Positions 18,701 to 26,909 are shown, counted from the stretch's first letter. The stretch is 33,097 nucleotides of DNA from Clostridia bacterium (GCA_017454525.1 JAFTCT010000016.1:1-33097), one strand, 5' to 3'. The notes: generated from the letters alone by a model not told the origin. Translations and numbers: made by a program.

Positions 18701-20994
18701 TTTACGGCGAAGCCGCGGCTGTGATCGACGGCATCACGAAGAGCGTCTGCACGGTCTGCGGACACGAGCATTATTCCGAGACCGCGCCCGAGACGCCCGG
18801 AACGGAAGAGACGCCCGACGTCGGCGAAACGCCCGAAACGCCCGAAGAGAAGACCGAGAGCGCCAAGGTCACCAAAGGATTCTTCGCGATGATGACCGAG
18901 GGTTCGACGCTGACCTCGCTCGTTGCGGCGACAGGCGGCGTGGAAACCAAGTACTGCAGAGCGTACATGGTCGTCAACCCGCGTCCGAGAGACACCTATA
19001 ACTTAAGAGACGCGATCTCAACGGGTGCGGATGCGGAATGGACGGTCGTTTCCAAGAGAAAATACACCGGAAACTACACTCTGGAGATGACGATGATGCA
19101 GAGCGTTGAGGGCGAAGCGGCGAAGAAAGCCGGCTACGTCTCCACGCCCTACGCGGCGGACTACTCCGGCATGGCTGCGATCTACCGCGACTACCTGCGG
19201 GCGGGCGGCGTGCTCAGCGATCTGAAAAAGGCGAGCGGCGTTCCGCTTTACATCGAAGCGTTCGGCGCGATCAGCGTCGCGTCCTCCTTCTTGACCTTCC
19301 CGACGACCGAAATGAAGCCGCTCAACACCTTTGAGGACTTGAAGAACATCGTCGGAGAACTGAATGAGGAGGGCATTGACACCTCGGTCATGAACATCCG
19401 TCTGCGCGGCTTTGCCAACGGCGGCATGACGCCGACGATGCCCTACAAGGTCAGCTTTGAGAGCGCGGTCGGCGGAGACGATGGATACAAGGACTTCCTT
19501 GAATACGCCTCCGAAAAGAAGATCGGCGTATATCCCGACTTCGACTTCGCGTATATGCACAGAAACAAAGCGTTCGACGGCTATACCGACAGCGATCACG
19601 CGGTCGAGACCATCGACGGACGCTATATCGTCAAGAAAGAGTACGATCCCACCCTGCAGATCTTCACGCCGACGGGCTTGCTGGCGGTCTCCACTTCGGT
19701 GTACGGATATTTCTGCGACGCCTTTGTGAAGAACTACGGCAAATTCAACAATCTCGGCGTATCGGTCGCCTCGCTCGGTACCGATCTGAACTCCGACTTC
19801 GACAAGGAGGATCCCTACAACCGTGAAGACAGCCGGATCTTTACCGCCGAACTTCTCTCGAAACTGAAGGAAGCGTTCGGCAGCGTGATGATCGACGGCG
19901 GCAACGACTACGCGGTCGGCTATGCGGATCACATCATGAATCTGTCGATGACGGGCAGTACCTATCAGATGACGAGCTGCTCGGTGCCCTTCTTCTCGAT
20001 GGTATTCCACGGAAGCGTCAACTACGCGGGCGGCGCCACGAACATGGCGTCGAGCATGGATCAGGAGATCCTGCACATCCTCGAGAACGGTGCCGCTCCG
20101 CACTTCATCCTGGCGTCCCGGAACACCAAGTACCTGAAGGAATCGACGACGATGTCGAAGTATTACTCGCTGGATTACAGTACCTGGAAAGAGGATATGA
20201 TCGACATCTACAAGGAGATCAACGCCGTGCTCGGCGACGTGGTGAACGCCAAATTCGTGCAGCACGACTTCGTCTCCGGCGTGCGCGTCCCCGATAAGGA
20301 CGAGAGCGCCGAGGATCAGCAGAAGATCATAGCGACGGTCAGGGAACTGATCGGCAGTTATAAGAAGGCGGAAACGCGTAAAGAGAACGCGGACGCGCTC
20401 TTTGAACGCAAATTCTCCGGACTGCTGGCGGGATACGAGGACGAACTCAAGAGCATCATCGCCTCCTACGGCTGGAGCAAGGACGACGCGGCCCTCGAGA
20501 GCGCGGACGTCGTGCTCTCGGACGCGGACAAAGCGCGTGTCGGCGAACTTCTGAAACTGATCTCGGATCTGCAGAAGAGCAAGAGCGGCGACCTGTACGT
20601 CGCGCTCTCCCTCGACAAGCAGAAGGCGGACGCGGCGTACGAAGCGGCGAAAGAGGCGTTCGAGCGCGCGATCGCGCACTATGAGATCTATTTCGACGTG
20701 CCCCGTGACAAACGCCTGGATCCCGACGCGTATAACGTCGATTCCTACAGAGGCGTCATCTATGAGGAGAACGGCGAACTGAAACTGGCGACCGACGGCG
20801 CGTTCGACGTCGACGGCAATCCGGTCGGTTCGACCTACGACCTTGCGGATGATTCGATCGTCCGCGTGACCTACGACAACGGCGTCGTGATCTACATCAA
20901 CTACAACTACTACGACGTTGTAGTCAAGGATCAGGGACAGAACGTCAGGATCAGCGCGTACGGTTACTATAAAACCGCGAAAGGAGAGGATTGA
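15778..20994 (+). CDS. DUF5696-like exoprotein with inserted Cys-rich array (putative glycosidase-like)
   Basis: A 1738-residue secreted protein. The ATG at 15778 follows AGGAGGGAAG; a signal peptide ends near AYAA (about residue 35). Residues about 40-502 and 1030-1738 look like one DUF5696-type protein: a beta-rich N-terminal domain, then a region resembling a (beta/alpha)8 barrel (about 1154-1510, with Asp-rich strand ends such as YPDFDFAY, LGTDLNSDFD and MIDGGND), and a beta-rich end (RVTYDNGVVIYINYNYY). Between them (about 503-1030) sits an array of roughly a dozen short units with the pattern His...C-x5/9-C-x2-C-G, a likely zinc-binding fold. An acidic Thr/Pro/Glu linker closes the insert. 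Enzymatic activity on a glycan is inferred from context and fold only. The gene lies 13 bp after the NHL/YIP1 gene and 2 bp before the next permease. Confidence 0.82.
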   Translation: MKDHLLKLLSCLLALLTVFGTFTAVILSAVPAYAADKDKDSSEGEEEPVEVEGFDSATFLKTSYATPEAKLRSMSVKKETGLYDQYLDPIYSYEPFKTYKDMELYVNEQSGEVAVRNKTTGQIVFTNPYDAVPNALSETGEPRTDLINNATGKLPDILSQLIITYESVKTGKSSAAAPTINSFTDAACNNQITVSHIKNGVSVEYVVGTVEERRLVPVYMEKYRFEKIILSPILEKDKAAYNKMLSYYATRMLMNGEDGNEIANSVRVDRETRYPALAQYGPEPGRTMFVSEDYNPEKAAEYEKQMQEDLLNKKAFDKKKKEETDPPYYITGFALPYTGYMSMYIYGKPATREKIQIESYIRNYVPNYSFEDLEYDHKLTGYVETGSVSPAFRAALEYTLKDGGFTVRMPANSLIFDEDNFRLRSVTVLPYLGAGSYDNKGYVFLPDGSGSLIRFEDYIGQAVVFNTGTMYGPDNAYHTLPAGYTGHEEKMRAPIYGIVETVNLDFSENADGTLTENCRHVWTKKTITADCSRKIDGGTAMYCKDCGAVRYLESKPYSHGAPTSSKVIQTADCHHIGIVEEKCPVCQQLYDELSKKFTDAQIEECYGDLRWHTVETGYGAHTYNDLHYVEIDGQCYEYYLCSRTYELTDENGNIVYERDEKGELKLDKKNDPIPVLVQCGEMLKGENGVPANGLLPVDHEFDEATELTYVKDGHCVIEHTCLNCGYREVLTDVHRFGEESYPVHEDGVCAEKKICTVCGLAVNEPVEHTYADDAEYVAEKGFCKETRTCLLCGHKEVTLLTHEPEEVGDEILTKDHRCYVEVRCARCGTDYEIDVEHEYDENGACKRCGFSFPEEEGHEYEEAYIADGDICWRTFRCADCGKEYGGGSARVKTAHVYGERLDDGKTCLETLHTWYQCEKCGYRSGEADTVNEERTEHDYRLTLPEDLVCTDGYDAKTVCAICGDVSGSTHVVGHIYGEAAAVIDGITKSVCTVCGHEHYSETAPETPGTEETPDVGETPETPEEKTESAKVTKGFFAMMTEGSTLTSLVAATGGVETKYCRAYMVVNPRPRDTYNLRDAISTGADAEWTVVSKRKYTGNYTLEMTMMQSVEGEAAKKAGYVSTPYAADYSGMAAIYRDYLRAGGVLSDLKKASGVPLYIEAFGAISVASSFLTFPTTEMKPLNTFEDLKNIVGELNEEGIDTSVMNIRLRGFANGGMTPTMPYKVSFESAVGGDDGYKDFLEYASEKKIGVYPDFDFAYMHRNKAFDGYTDSDHAVETIDGRYIVKKEYDPTLQIFTPTGLLAVSTSVYGYFCDAFVKNYGKFNNLGVSVASLGTDLNSDFDKEDPYNREDSRIFTAELLSKLKEAFGSVMIDGGNDYAVGYADHIMNLSMTGSTYQMTSCSVPFFSMVFHGSVNYAGGATNMASSMDQEILHILENGAAPHFILASRNTKYLKESTTMSKYYSLDYSTWKEDMIDIYKEINAVLGDVVNAKFVQHDFVSGVRVPDKDESAEDQQKIIATVRELIGSYKKAETRKENADALFERKFSGLLAGYEDELKSIIASYGWSKDDAALESADVVLSDADKARVGELLKLISDLQKSKSGDLYVALSLDKQKADAAYEAAKEAFERAIAHYEIYFDVPRDKRLDPDAYNVDSYRGVIYEENGELKLATDGAFDVDGNPVGSTYDLADDSIVRVTYDNGVVIYINYNYYDVVVKDQGQNVRISAYGYYKTAKGED

Positions 20995-20996
20995 GT

Positions 20997-21953
20997 ATGG
21001 ATCGTGCAAAAAACGTCGGTACGACATCTCAGGCGGCGAAGAGGAAAAGAAAAGTCGTCTCGCTCGATAAGAAAAAGGCGAGATCCGGCTGGTGGTTCAT
21101 TCTGCCGTTCCTCATCGGCTTTCTGACGGTCTACCTCCCCATCATCATCACGTCGATCAAGTTCAGTATGCTGAACACCGTTGCCAGCACCGGTCATTTC
21201 ATCGGTTTTGACAACTACATCGAAATGCTGACGACGCACCAGTCCTACACGCAGACGCTGCTCAGCGGCATCAAACAGCTGGTATTCGACATTCCGGCGA
21301 TCGTGGTCTTCTCCCTGTTCATGGCGGTTTTGCTCAACCAGAAGGTGCTGGGCAGAGCGGTCTTCAGAGCGATCCTCTTCGTGCCGGTCATTCTGGGTAC
21401 CGGTCTGATCGACGAGCTTGACAACATCGGCAACACCGCGATCGACACGATGAAGAACGCGTCGGCGGCAAGCAAGGGTTCTACCGGGACTTCCGCCTCC
21501 GCCATCATCTCCAACTACGACCTTGCACGGCTGTTCGAAGGGATGAAGGTCGGTACGGATCTTGTCAAGTACGTCACCGACCTTGTGAACAACATCTACG
21601 GCATCATCAACCGCTCGGGCGTTCAGCTGCTGATCTTCTTGGCGGGTCTGCAATCCATTTCGCCCGCCATCTACGAGTCCTGCTCGATCGACGGCGCGAC
21701 GACCTGGGAAACCTTCTGGAAGGTCACCTTCCCGATGGTCTCGCCGATGATCCTCGTCAATACGGTCTATACCGTCATTGACGCGTTCACGTCGCAGACA
21801 AACTCGATGATGCAGCTCATCATGTCGGAGCATACCAACAGTGAAACGATGAGCGCGGCAATGGCGTGGTTCTACTTCTTGGTCGTTATTCTGATCATCG
21901 CGATAGTTTCGGCCGTCGTATCGGCGTTCGTATTCTATCAGCGACGGGATTGA
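20997..21953 (+). CDS. Carbohydrate ABC transporter permease, MalF-type (pair 2)
   Basis: A 318-residue membrane subunit. The ATG at 20997 is used because AAAGGAGAGG (20980-20989) is well spaced from it; a TTG at 20991 in the same frame would touch the ribosome binding site. The N-terminus is Lys/Arg-rich; six helices are predicted. The EAA loop reads YESCSIDGAT...P (about residues 224-245). A Ser/Thr/Ala-rich periplasm-side loop (about 155-180) is longer than in pair 1. The sequence differs clearly from the permease at 11663, so this is a second transporter half, not a recent duplicate. Confidence 0.94.
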   Translation: MDRAKNVGTTSQAAKRKRKVVSLDKKKARSGWWFILPFLIGFLTVYLPIIITSIKFSMLNTVASTGHFIGFDNYIEMLTTHQSYTQTLLSGIKQLVFDIPAIVVFSLFMAVLLNQKVLGRAVFRAILFVPVILGTGLIDELDNIGNTAIDTMKNASAASKGSTGTSASAIISNYDLARLFEGMKVGTDLVKYVTDLVNNIYGIINRSGVQLLIFLAGLQSISPAIYESCSIDGATTWETFWKVTFPMVSPMILVNTVYTVIDAFTSQTNSMMQLIMSEHTNSETMSAAMAWFYFLVVILIIAIVSAVVSAFVFYQRRD

Positions 21954-21968
21954 GGAAAGGAGGCCGCA

Positions 21969-23048
21969 ATGAACAACACTGAACAACAACAGACGAAAGT
22001 TCTGAAGGAAAGCAAAAACAGGATCAGAGTTGATTTCGAGCGTACTTCCCGTTGGACGAGGTTCCGCATTAAATACCTCAACAGCAACTACGCGGTCATG
22101 CTGTTATACAGGATGTTCCGCTTCCTGCTGCTGCTCGGGGTGGCGTTCGTGATCCTCTTCCCCTTCTACTCGAAGATCTTCGGCTCCTTTATGGACAGAG
22201 AGGATTTCGTCGACGTGACGGTCAAACTGATCCCGAAGCACTGGACGATCGACCAGTATAAGTACATCATCACCGAAAACGGCTTCTTCAAGGCGATGGG
22301 CAACACCTTTATTCTCAGTCTTGTCTGCGCGCTGCTGCAGACGATCACCTGCTGCATCATCGCTTACGGATTTGCCAAGTTCAAATTCAAGTTCAACAAA
22401 CTCCTCTTCATGCTGGTCATCTTCACGATGGTCGTGCCGCATATCGTTCTGCGTTATGCGATGATCTCGGAGTTCAACTACTTCAAACCGCTCTATCTTG
22501 AAGCGTTCTGGAACGGCATCAAGAACATCGCGGGGGAAGGGGGATTCATCGCCGGGTTCAAGAGCGCAAAGGGCTTCAACCTGCTCAACAGCTACTGGCC
22601 GATGGCGATCCTGTCGGTTACGGGCCTCGCCTACAAGAACGGACTGTACATCTTCATGCTCCGTCAGTTCTTCAAAGGCGTGCCCGACGAACTTGAAGAA
22701 TCGGCGTACATCGACGGATCGGGCGTGTTCAGGACCTTCGTCACGATCATCATCCCGCTGTCGGTGCCGATGATGCTGACGGTGTTCATCTTCGCCTTCT
22801 CGTGGCAGTGGACCGATAACTTCTACACCAATATGTTCTTCAACAACGCGGGACCGAAGCTCATCCCGTCGATCGTAAGGGTGCCGAAGTCGCTGTCCAC
22901 GGACGCCTCGTTCGCAGGCAAGAAGAACTACGATTCGGCGATCAGAAACACCTGCTCGCTTTTGATCATCCTGCCGCTGATCATCCTCTACCTCTTCTTC
23001 CAGAAGTCTCTGGTACAGGGTATCGAGCGTTCGGGTATCACCGGTTAA
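21969..23048 (+). CDS. Carbohydrate ABC transporter permease, MalG-type (pair 2)
   Basis: A 359-residue membrane subunit, about 70 residues longer than the MalG-type subunit of pair 1 because of a longer N-terminus and a loop near residues 170-210 (NGIKNIAGEGGFIAG). AAAGGAGG lies just before the ATG at 21969. The EAA loop is LEESAYIDGSG...P (about residue 240). It ends the seven-gene operon, followed within 15 bp by a stable hairpin (23061-23095) and the MITE-like element. Confidence 0.94.
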   Translation: MNNTEQQQTKVLKESKNRIRVDFERTSRWTRFRIKYLNSNYAVMLLYRMFRFLLLLGVAFVILFPFYSKIFGSFMDREDFVDVTVKLIPKHWTIDQYKYIITENGFFKAMGNTFILSLVCALLQTITCCIIAYGFAKFKFKFNKLLFMLVIFTMVVPHIVLRYAMISEFNYFKPLYLEAFWNGIKNIAGEGGFIAGFKSAKGFNLLNSYWPMAILSVTGLAYKNGLYIFMLRQFFKGVPDELEESAYIDGSGVFRTFVTIIIPLSVPMMLTVFIFAFSWQWTDNFYTNMFFNNAGPKLIPSIVRVPKSLSTDASFAGKKNYDSAIRNTCSLLIILPLIILYLFFQKSLVQGIERSGITG

Positions 23049-23060
23049 CACCGGAAAAAA

Positions 23061-23095
23061 GTTGTTCCGAGGCCCTCATCGGGCTTCGGAACAAC
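23061..23095 (-). terminator. Stable hairpin at the end of the ABC operon
   Basis: GTTGTTCCGAGGCCC pairs with GGGCTTCGGAACAAC around a 5-nt loop, a 15-bp stem with one G-T pair. An A6 run precedes it, so on the minus strand it reads as a textbook terminator (stem then T6). On the plus strand there is no T tract after it. It may still close the plus-strand operon or stop antisense transcription. It directly abuts the repeat element at 23096. Confidence 0.6.
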
Positions 23096-23300
23096 GGGGG
23101 TGTTTCATTTGCCTGCAAATGAGCAGCCCCCGCAAAACGGATGGTCGGGATCCCGTCCATTTTGCGCGACTTTTGCGGTTTTGTCCTGACAGGCGAACGC
23201 TTATTGTCTAACAATATGACAAAACCGAGGCGTGAGCCGAGGAGCAAAACGTCGACGGGGGTGTTTCATTTGGCGCAAATACGCCAAATGAAACACCCCC
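23096..23300 (+). mobile_element. MITE-like element with 16-bp terminal inverted repeats
   Basis: The ends read GGGGGTGTTTCATTTG (23096-23111) and its exact reverse complement (23285-23300). The first 120 bp are 97% identical to the inverted copy at 1-119. The right end repeats the terminal sequence once more to give a perfect 19-bp stem with a 6-nt loop (23257-23300). No open reading frame in it looks like a protein. This fits a miniature inverted-repeat element or another dispersed non-coding repeat. No target duplication was recognised in the flanks. Confidence 0.72.
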
Positions 23301-23345
23301 TTGATAATCTGTATTATAAACAATTCCGCTTTTGAAAGGTCAACC

Positions 23346-24206
23346 ATGAAATATACTGGAAAATACAGCGACGAAATCAGAAATATCAGGCGTTTCCGGA
23401 TGGCGGTTCTGATCGCGGGCGTGCTCCTTATCGCTTTCTTCATTGTTTTTTCACAGTGGCGGATCACGGTATTGGACGACGAATACACGTTCGGGTTCAT
23501 TCCCAACGGATGGGCGATGTTCGGCTGCTTTACGGTATGGTTCATCATGCTTGTTTTGCTGCTGTACAGTTCGGTCAGGGTGGTCAATATAAGGAACAAC
23601 GAATGCGATCCCGACCGGTATATCACGGTATTTGAAAACGCGGCGCTGAAAAAGCCGAACGCGAAAAGCGCCGCGGTGATCAAAGCAAGAATGTACGCGT
23701 CGTTCGACCTGGGACGGTTTTCCGATGCGGCGGCGCTGGCGGGCGCGCTCACGGCGACGACGTTGAGGATCGACGGCTTCTTTGTGATCGCTCTTGTCGC
23801 GTATTTGCAGAACGACCGGCAAACGCTCGACGCGCAGTTTGAAGCGTTTGAAACAGCGTGCTCCTTTCTCGGGAAAGGAGCGAAAAAACACGCGCTGAAA
23901 AGAGAAATACTGACCATGCTGCACGAATTGTCGGCGGGAAGGGCGGATGAGGCGCTTGCACACGCCGAAGCGATCAGACCCAAGAATTATATTCCGGTCG
24001 ATACCGTTTTCTGCAGCTGGATCAGAGCGCGCGTTTATCAGGAACTCGGGAAGACGGTCGACGCGATCGGATGCTATAAAACCGTGTGCGACCTCGGAGG
24101 AAAAACCTATTACAAAGCGGACGCCTGTCGAAGACTTGAAGTTATACTTGAGACCGGTCCGGCAGACGGCGGGATCCGCCGCGCCGGAGAGGAGTCAGAA
24201 CAATGA
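23346..24206 (+). CDS. Membrane protein with TPR-like soluble domain
   Basis: A 286-residue protein. The ATG at 23346 is chosen for the GAAAGG about 8 bp upstream; the longer frame runs back into the repeat element. Two membrane helices (about 17-37 and 55-80) are followed by a helical, Ala-rich domain (about 100-275) whose paired helices (for example YASFDLGRFSDAAALAG and VYQELGKTVDAIGCYK) look like TPR units. It overlaps the next gene by 4 bp (ATGA), so translation is coupled to that of the downstream lipoprotein. Role unknown; a scaffold or assembly protein in the membrane is plausible. Confidence 0.8.
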   Translation: MKYTGKYSDEIRNIRRFRMAVLIAGVLLIAFFIVFSQWRITVLDDEYTFGFIPNGWAMFGCFTVWFIMLVLLLYSSVRVVNIRNNECDPDRYITVFENAALKKPNAKSAAVIKARMYASFDLGRFSDAAALAGALTATTLRIDGFFVIALVAYLQNDRQTLDAQFEAFETACSFLGKGAKKHALKREILTMLHELSAGRADEALAHAEAIRPKNYIPVDTVFCSWIRARVYQELGKTVDAIGCYKTVCDLGGKTYYKADACRRLEVILETGPADGGIRRAGEESEQ

Positions 24207-25357
24207 AAAAGATGATAAAGAACATTCGCCCTGCCGTGTGTCTGACGCTGGCGGCGTTTCTGACCGCGGCGCTCTGCGCCTGCGTGACGCAGGGCGGGCA
24301 AACGACGTCGCCGGAGAAAGAAACGCCGTCTCCGGTCACGGCGGAAAGCGTTTCCCCGACGGAGAATACGGCAGCGACGCCCACGCCCACCCCGACGCCC
24401 ACCCTCACGCCGACGCCTACGCCGACGCCCACGCCGACGCCTACGCCCACCCCGACGCCGACCCCCACGCCCGCGCCGAAGTATAAGGGCGTGCTCTATG
24501 AGGAGCGCAAGTTCATGACCAGCGCGCTGCCGAGCGTGGAGGGCAGGTATTTCACGACCGCGACCGAGCTTGCGGAACTGCCCGACGGCGCCGTGCCGGA
24601 GGTCAGACACGTCAAGGTCCTCGACCGCGATTACGCGTTCGAGGAGCGGTATCATATCGTCAGGCATGCCCCCGACGGCACGCACATCATCGTGGGATCG
24701 GGCTATTCCGACAGACCGCTGCACGTGATCGCCATGACGGACGGCATGACGGCGAGCGCCGACGGTCAGATCCGCACGATCCGTCTGCTCGGCGATTTCA
24801 TCACTGGCTCGCAGTATGAGCGGCTGCCGCAGAAAGAAGCCGAGGAGGAACTGACGCTCCTTGCGCGGCAGTTCATTTCCACGGTGTTCGGCTGCCCGCT
24901 CGAGGGGTTGACGCCCGAATTCTTCACGGTCCTCGCAAACGCCGAACCGGTTGAGGGCTTTTGCTGCGCCGGCGAGGGCGCGCGCGCCTCTTATATCCTG
25001 CAGTTTGCCTCCTATACGGGAGAGCTTCAGAACGACTGCGGCGTGAAGATCGAGTTTTCCTGCGGCTTGACGCCGGTCGCGACGCTCGACGCGGAATACT
25101 TCGACGGGATCGATCCGTCAACCGACACCTCCTTCTTCAGGGATCTGAAAAAAGAGGACGTCTTCTCGCTCATGAGAGAGGCGCTGCCCTCGATCCTCCG
25201 TGAGGACGTGAACGCGACGGGCGTGTATTTCAGGGAGGAGACCCTGCGCTTTTCGGCGTACGGGGGACAGCCGGCGGCAAAGGTCGACGTTGTGATCGAT
25301 CTCGAGAACGGCGTACAGATCGAGACGGGGCTCTGCTTCGTGTTTGACGGGGAGTGA
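24203..25357 (+). CDS. Lipoprotein with Thr-Pro repeat spacer, paralogue 1
   Basis: A 384-residue predicted lipoprotein: signal peptide with lipobox LCAC (Cys about residue 27), then a spacer of alternating Thr-Pro (about 60-92), then a globular domain of about 290 residues with no recognised family. It aligns by eye with the next gene (for example SGYSDRPLHVIAM against [14 protein letters not shown], and similar spacing of the following helices), so the two are tandem paralogues. Its start overlaps the stop of the upstream gene; GAGAGGAG precedes it. It should sit on the outer face of the membrane. Confidence 0.8.
   Translation: MKKMIKNIRPAVCLTLAAFLTAALCACVTQGGQTTSPEKETPSPVTAESVSPTENTAATPTPTPTPTLTPTPTPTPTPTPTPTPTPTPTPAPKYKGVLYEERKFMTSALPSVEGRYFTTATELAELPDGAVPEVRHVKVLDRDYAFEERYHIVRHAPDGTHIIVGSGYSDRPLHVIAMTDGMTASADGQIRTIRLLGDFITGSQYERLPQKEAEEELTLLARQFISTVFGCPLEGLTPEFFTVLANAEPVEGFCCAGEGARASYILQFASYTGELQNDCGVKIEFSCGLTPVATLDAEYFDGIDPSTDTSFFRDLKKEDVFSLMREALPSILREDVNATGVYFREETLRFSAYGGQPAAKVDVVIDLENGVQIETGLCFVFDGE
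24376..24477 (+). repeat. Thr-Pro codon microsatellite inside the lipoprotein gene
   Basis: About 100 bp of near-perfect ACGCCN-type hexamers encode alternating Thr-Pro residues, interrupted once by Leu. The sequence keeps the frame, and its length is likely to vary between strains because units of 6 bp can be gained or lost without a frameshift. Confidence 0.8.
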
Positions 25358-25365
25358 AAACGAAA

Positions 25366-26328
25366 ATGAAGAACAGAACTGTACTTGCCGTATTTCTGAT
25401 ATTGGCGTGCGCCGTTTTGATGATCTCCTGCGGCGATACGCCGTCGCCGACGCCGTCGGCAGAAACGGAAACGGCGCAAGAAACGCCGAAGACGCCGCGG
25501 GTGTACGTTTACAAGGAATGCTTCGGCGGCGCCGTCAAAAGGGAATACGGATACGAACTGTCGACCGAGAAGAGCAAGTCCAAAGAGAGCAGAACGCTCA
25601 ATTTCGCCGGGCAGGAATTCGTTCTTTCCCCTTACGAGCGCGAAGTGACGCGTGTCTTTGACGGCAACTATGAGATCGGCGACGACGGCGTCGAGAAGAT
25701 GGGCAAGGTCCTGCGCTGCTATGAGATCTACAAGGGCGGAGACGACGCGCGCACCGTGCGCGCCGGGTATTCGTCGGGAGGAACGCCGCTCTTCGTGGAG
25801 ATGTCCGGCAAGGACGTCTTCTACCTTGAAAAGAGCGAAAAAGAATTGACCGATATGGCGAAACTCTGGCTCTCGCAGATTTTCCGCATGAGCGTCGAGG
25901 ATATGGCGTACAGGATGACCTCGGTCATGCCGACGGAAACGCTCGACGGCTATATCGAGGGGGCGGCGACCTATCAGATCTGTTATTCCGAACAGATCGG
26001 CGACTTCTCTGCGCGCTCGGCGACGGTGACGGCGTCGGCGGACAGGGTGGTCCTGCTGGTGAGGAACTACGCGCTGTCTTCCTACGCGGACAGTCTGCGC
26101 GCGATCGGTGCCGAATCGCTGAAAAACACCGTGAAGACCGCGCTTGCAAAGGAGCTGTCCGCCACGTACCGGGAGTTGAGCGTCGACGGATTCGACAAGC
26201 TCGGCTTTGACGTCTGCGACGGCTTCCCCTATATCGAATTCACGGCGTCCGTCAGTTACGTGAGATCGGTCAACAGAATGACCGAACAAGTGTACGGGAT
26301 CATCTCTCTTGAGGACGTTTTGCCGTAA
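25366..26328 (+). CDS. Lipoprotein, paralogue 2
   Basis: A 320-residue predicted lipoprotein. The ATG at 25366 is preferred over a GTG at 25354, since the GGGGAG motif directly abuts the GTG. Lipobox MISC (Cys about residue 22) follows a hydrophobic core, then a short Thr/Pro/Glu spacer and a globular domain related to the preceding gene. It lacks the long Thr-Pro repeat of its neighbour. Third gene of the 23346-26328 operon. No known family was recognised. Confidence 0.78.
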   Translation: MKNRTVLAVFLILACAVLMISCGDTPSPTPSAETETAQETPKTPRVYVYKECFGGAVKREYGYELSTEKSKSKESRTLNFAGQEFVLSPYEREVTRVFDGNYEIGDDGVEKMGKVLRCYEIYKGGDDARTVRAGYSSGGTPLFVEMSGKDVFYLEKSEKELTDMAKLWLSQIFRMSVEDMAYRMTSVMPTETLDGYIEGAATYQICYSEQIGDFSARSATVTASADRVVLLVRNYALSSYADSLRAIGAESLKNTVKTALAKELSATYRELSVDGFDKLGFDVCDGFPYIEFTASVSYVRSVNRMTEQVYGIISLEDVLP

Positions 26329-26376
26329 ACGGCGGAACCGCGTCGAAAAAATATCATACTTTTTTCAAATTAGTAC

Positions 26377-26405
26377 TTGCTTTTCTTCCTGGGATGCGTT
26401 ATAAT
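26377..26405 (+). promoter_or_regulatory. Promoter for smpB
   Basis: TTGCTT (26377-26382), a 17-bp spacer and a perfect TATAAT (26400-26405). The first transcribed base would be near 26412, leaving a short leader of about 27 nt before the GTG start of smpB. Confidence 0.8.
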
Positions 26406-26438
26406 ACGTCCTACCGACCGGCGAAAGGAGGAAAAGGC

Positions 26439-26906
26439 GTGGCGGAAGGCAAAAAGATCGTCGCGGTGAACCGCAAGGCGAGACACGACTATTTCGTGGA
26501 AGAGACCTACGAGGCGGGCGTTGAGCTCTACGGCACGGAAGTGAAATCCGTGCGTATGGGCGCGGTCAACCTCAAGGACTCCTACTGCGTGATCCGCAAG
26601 GGCGAGATCTTTGCGACCGGCGTGCGCATTTCTCCGTACGAGAAGGGCAACATCTTCAACAGGGATCCCATGCGCGAAAAGCGTCTTCTGATGCACAAGC
26701 GGGAGATCCTGAAGCTGTTCGGCCTTGTCGGCAAGGAAGGGTACACCGTGATCCCTCTGTCCCTCTACTTCAAGAATTCGCGCGTGAAAGTGGAGCTCGG
26801 ACTCTGCAAGGGCAAGAAACTCTACGACAAACGCGAGGACGACGCCAGAAGAGAAGCGGACAGAGATATCCGGCGCTACGAAAAAAGCAGGGGCAAAGAG
26901 CCCTGA
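26439..26906 (+). CDS. smpB: SsrA-binding protein SmpB
   Basis: A 155-residue protein that binds tmRNA and brings it to stalled ribosomes in trans-translation. Family signatures are clear: [20 protein letters not shown], then [29 protein letters not shown] and a basic C-terminal tail that enters the mRNA channel. The GTG at 26439 is chosen because AAAGGAGG lies 7 bp upstream and the length then matches the family; the in-frame ATG at 26394 lies inside the promoter. Its RNA partner ssrA follows immediately. Confidence 0.97.
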   Translation: MAEGKKIVAVNRKARHDYFVEETYEAGVELYGTEVKSVRMGAVNLKDSYCVIRKGEIFATGVRISPYEKGNIFNRDPMREKRLLMHKREILKLFGLVGKEGYTVIPLSLYFKNSRVKVELGLCKGKKLYDKREDDARREADRDIRRYEKSRGKEP

Positions 26907-26909
26907 TAC

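Noticed and set aside
15790..18771. A 993-residue open frame on the minus strand
   Set aside because: Antisense to the DUF5696-like gene. It is the product of codon bias, has no domain, no ribosome binding site and no membrane or signal features.
19018..21027. A 669-residue open frame on the minus strand
   Set aside because: Same reasoning: antisense shadow across the DUF5696-like gene.
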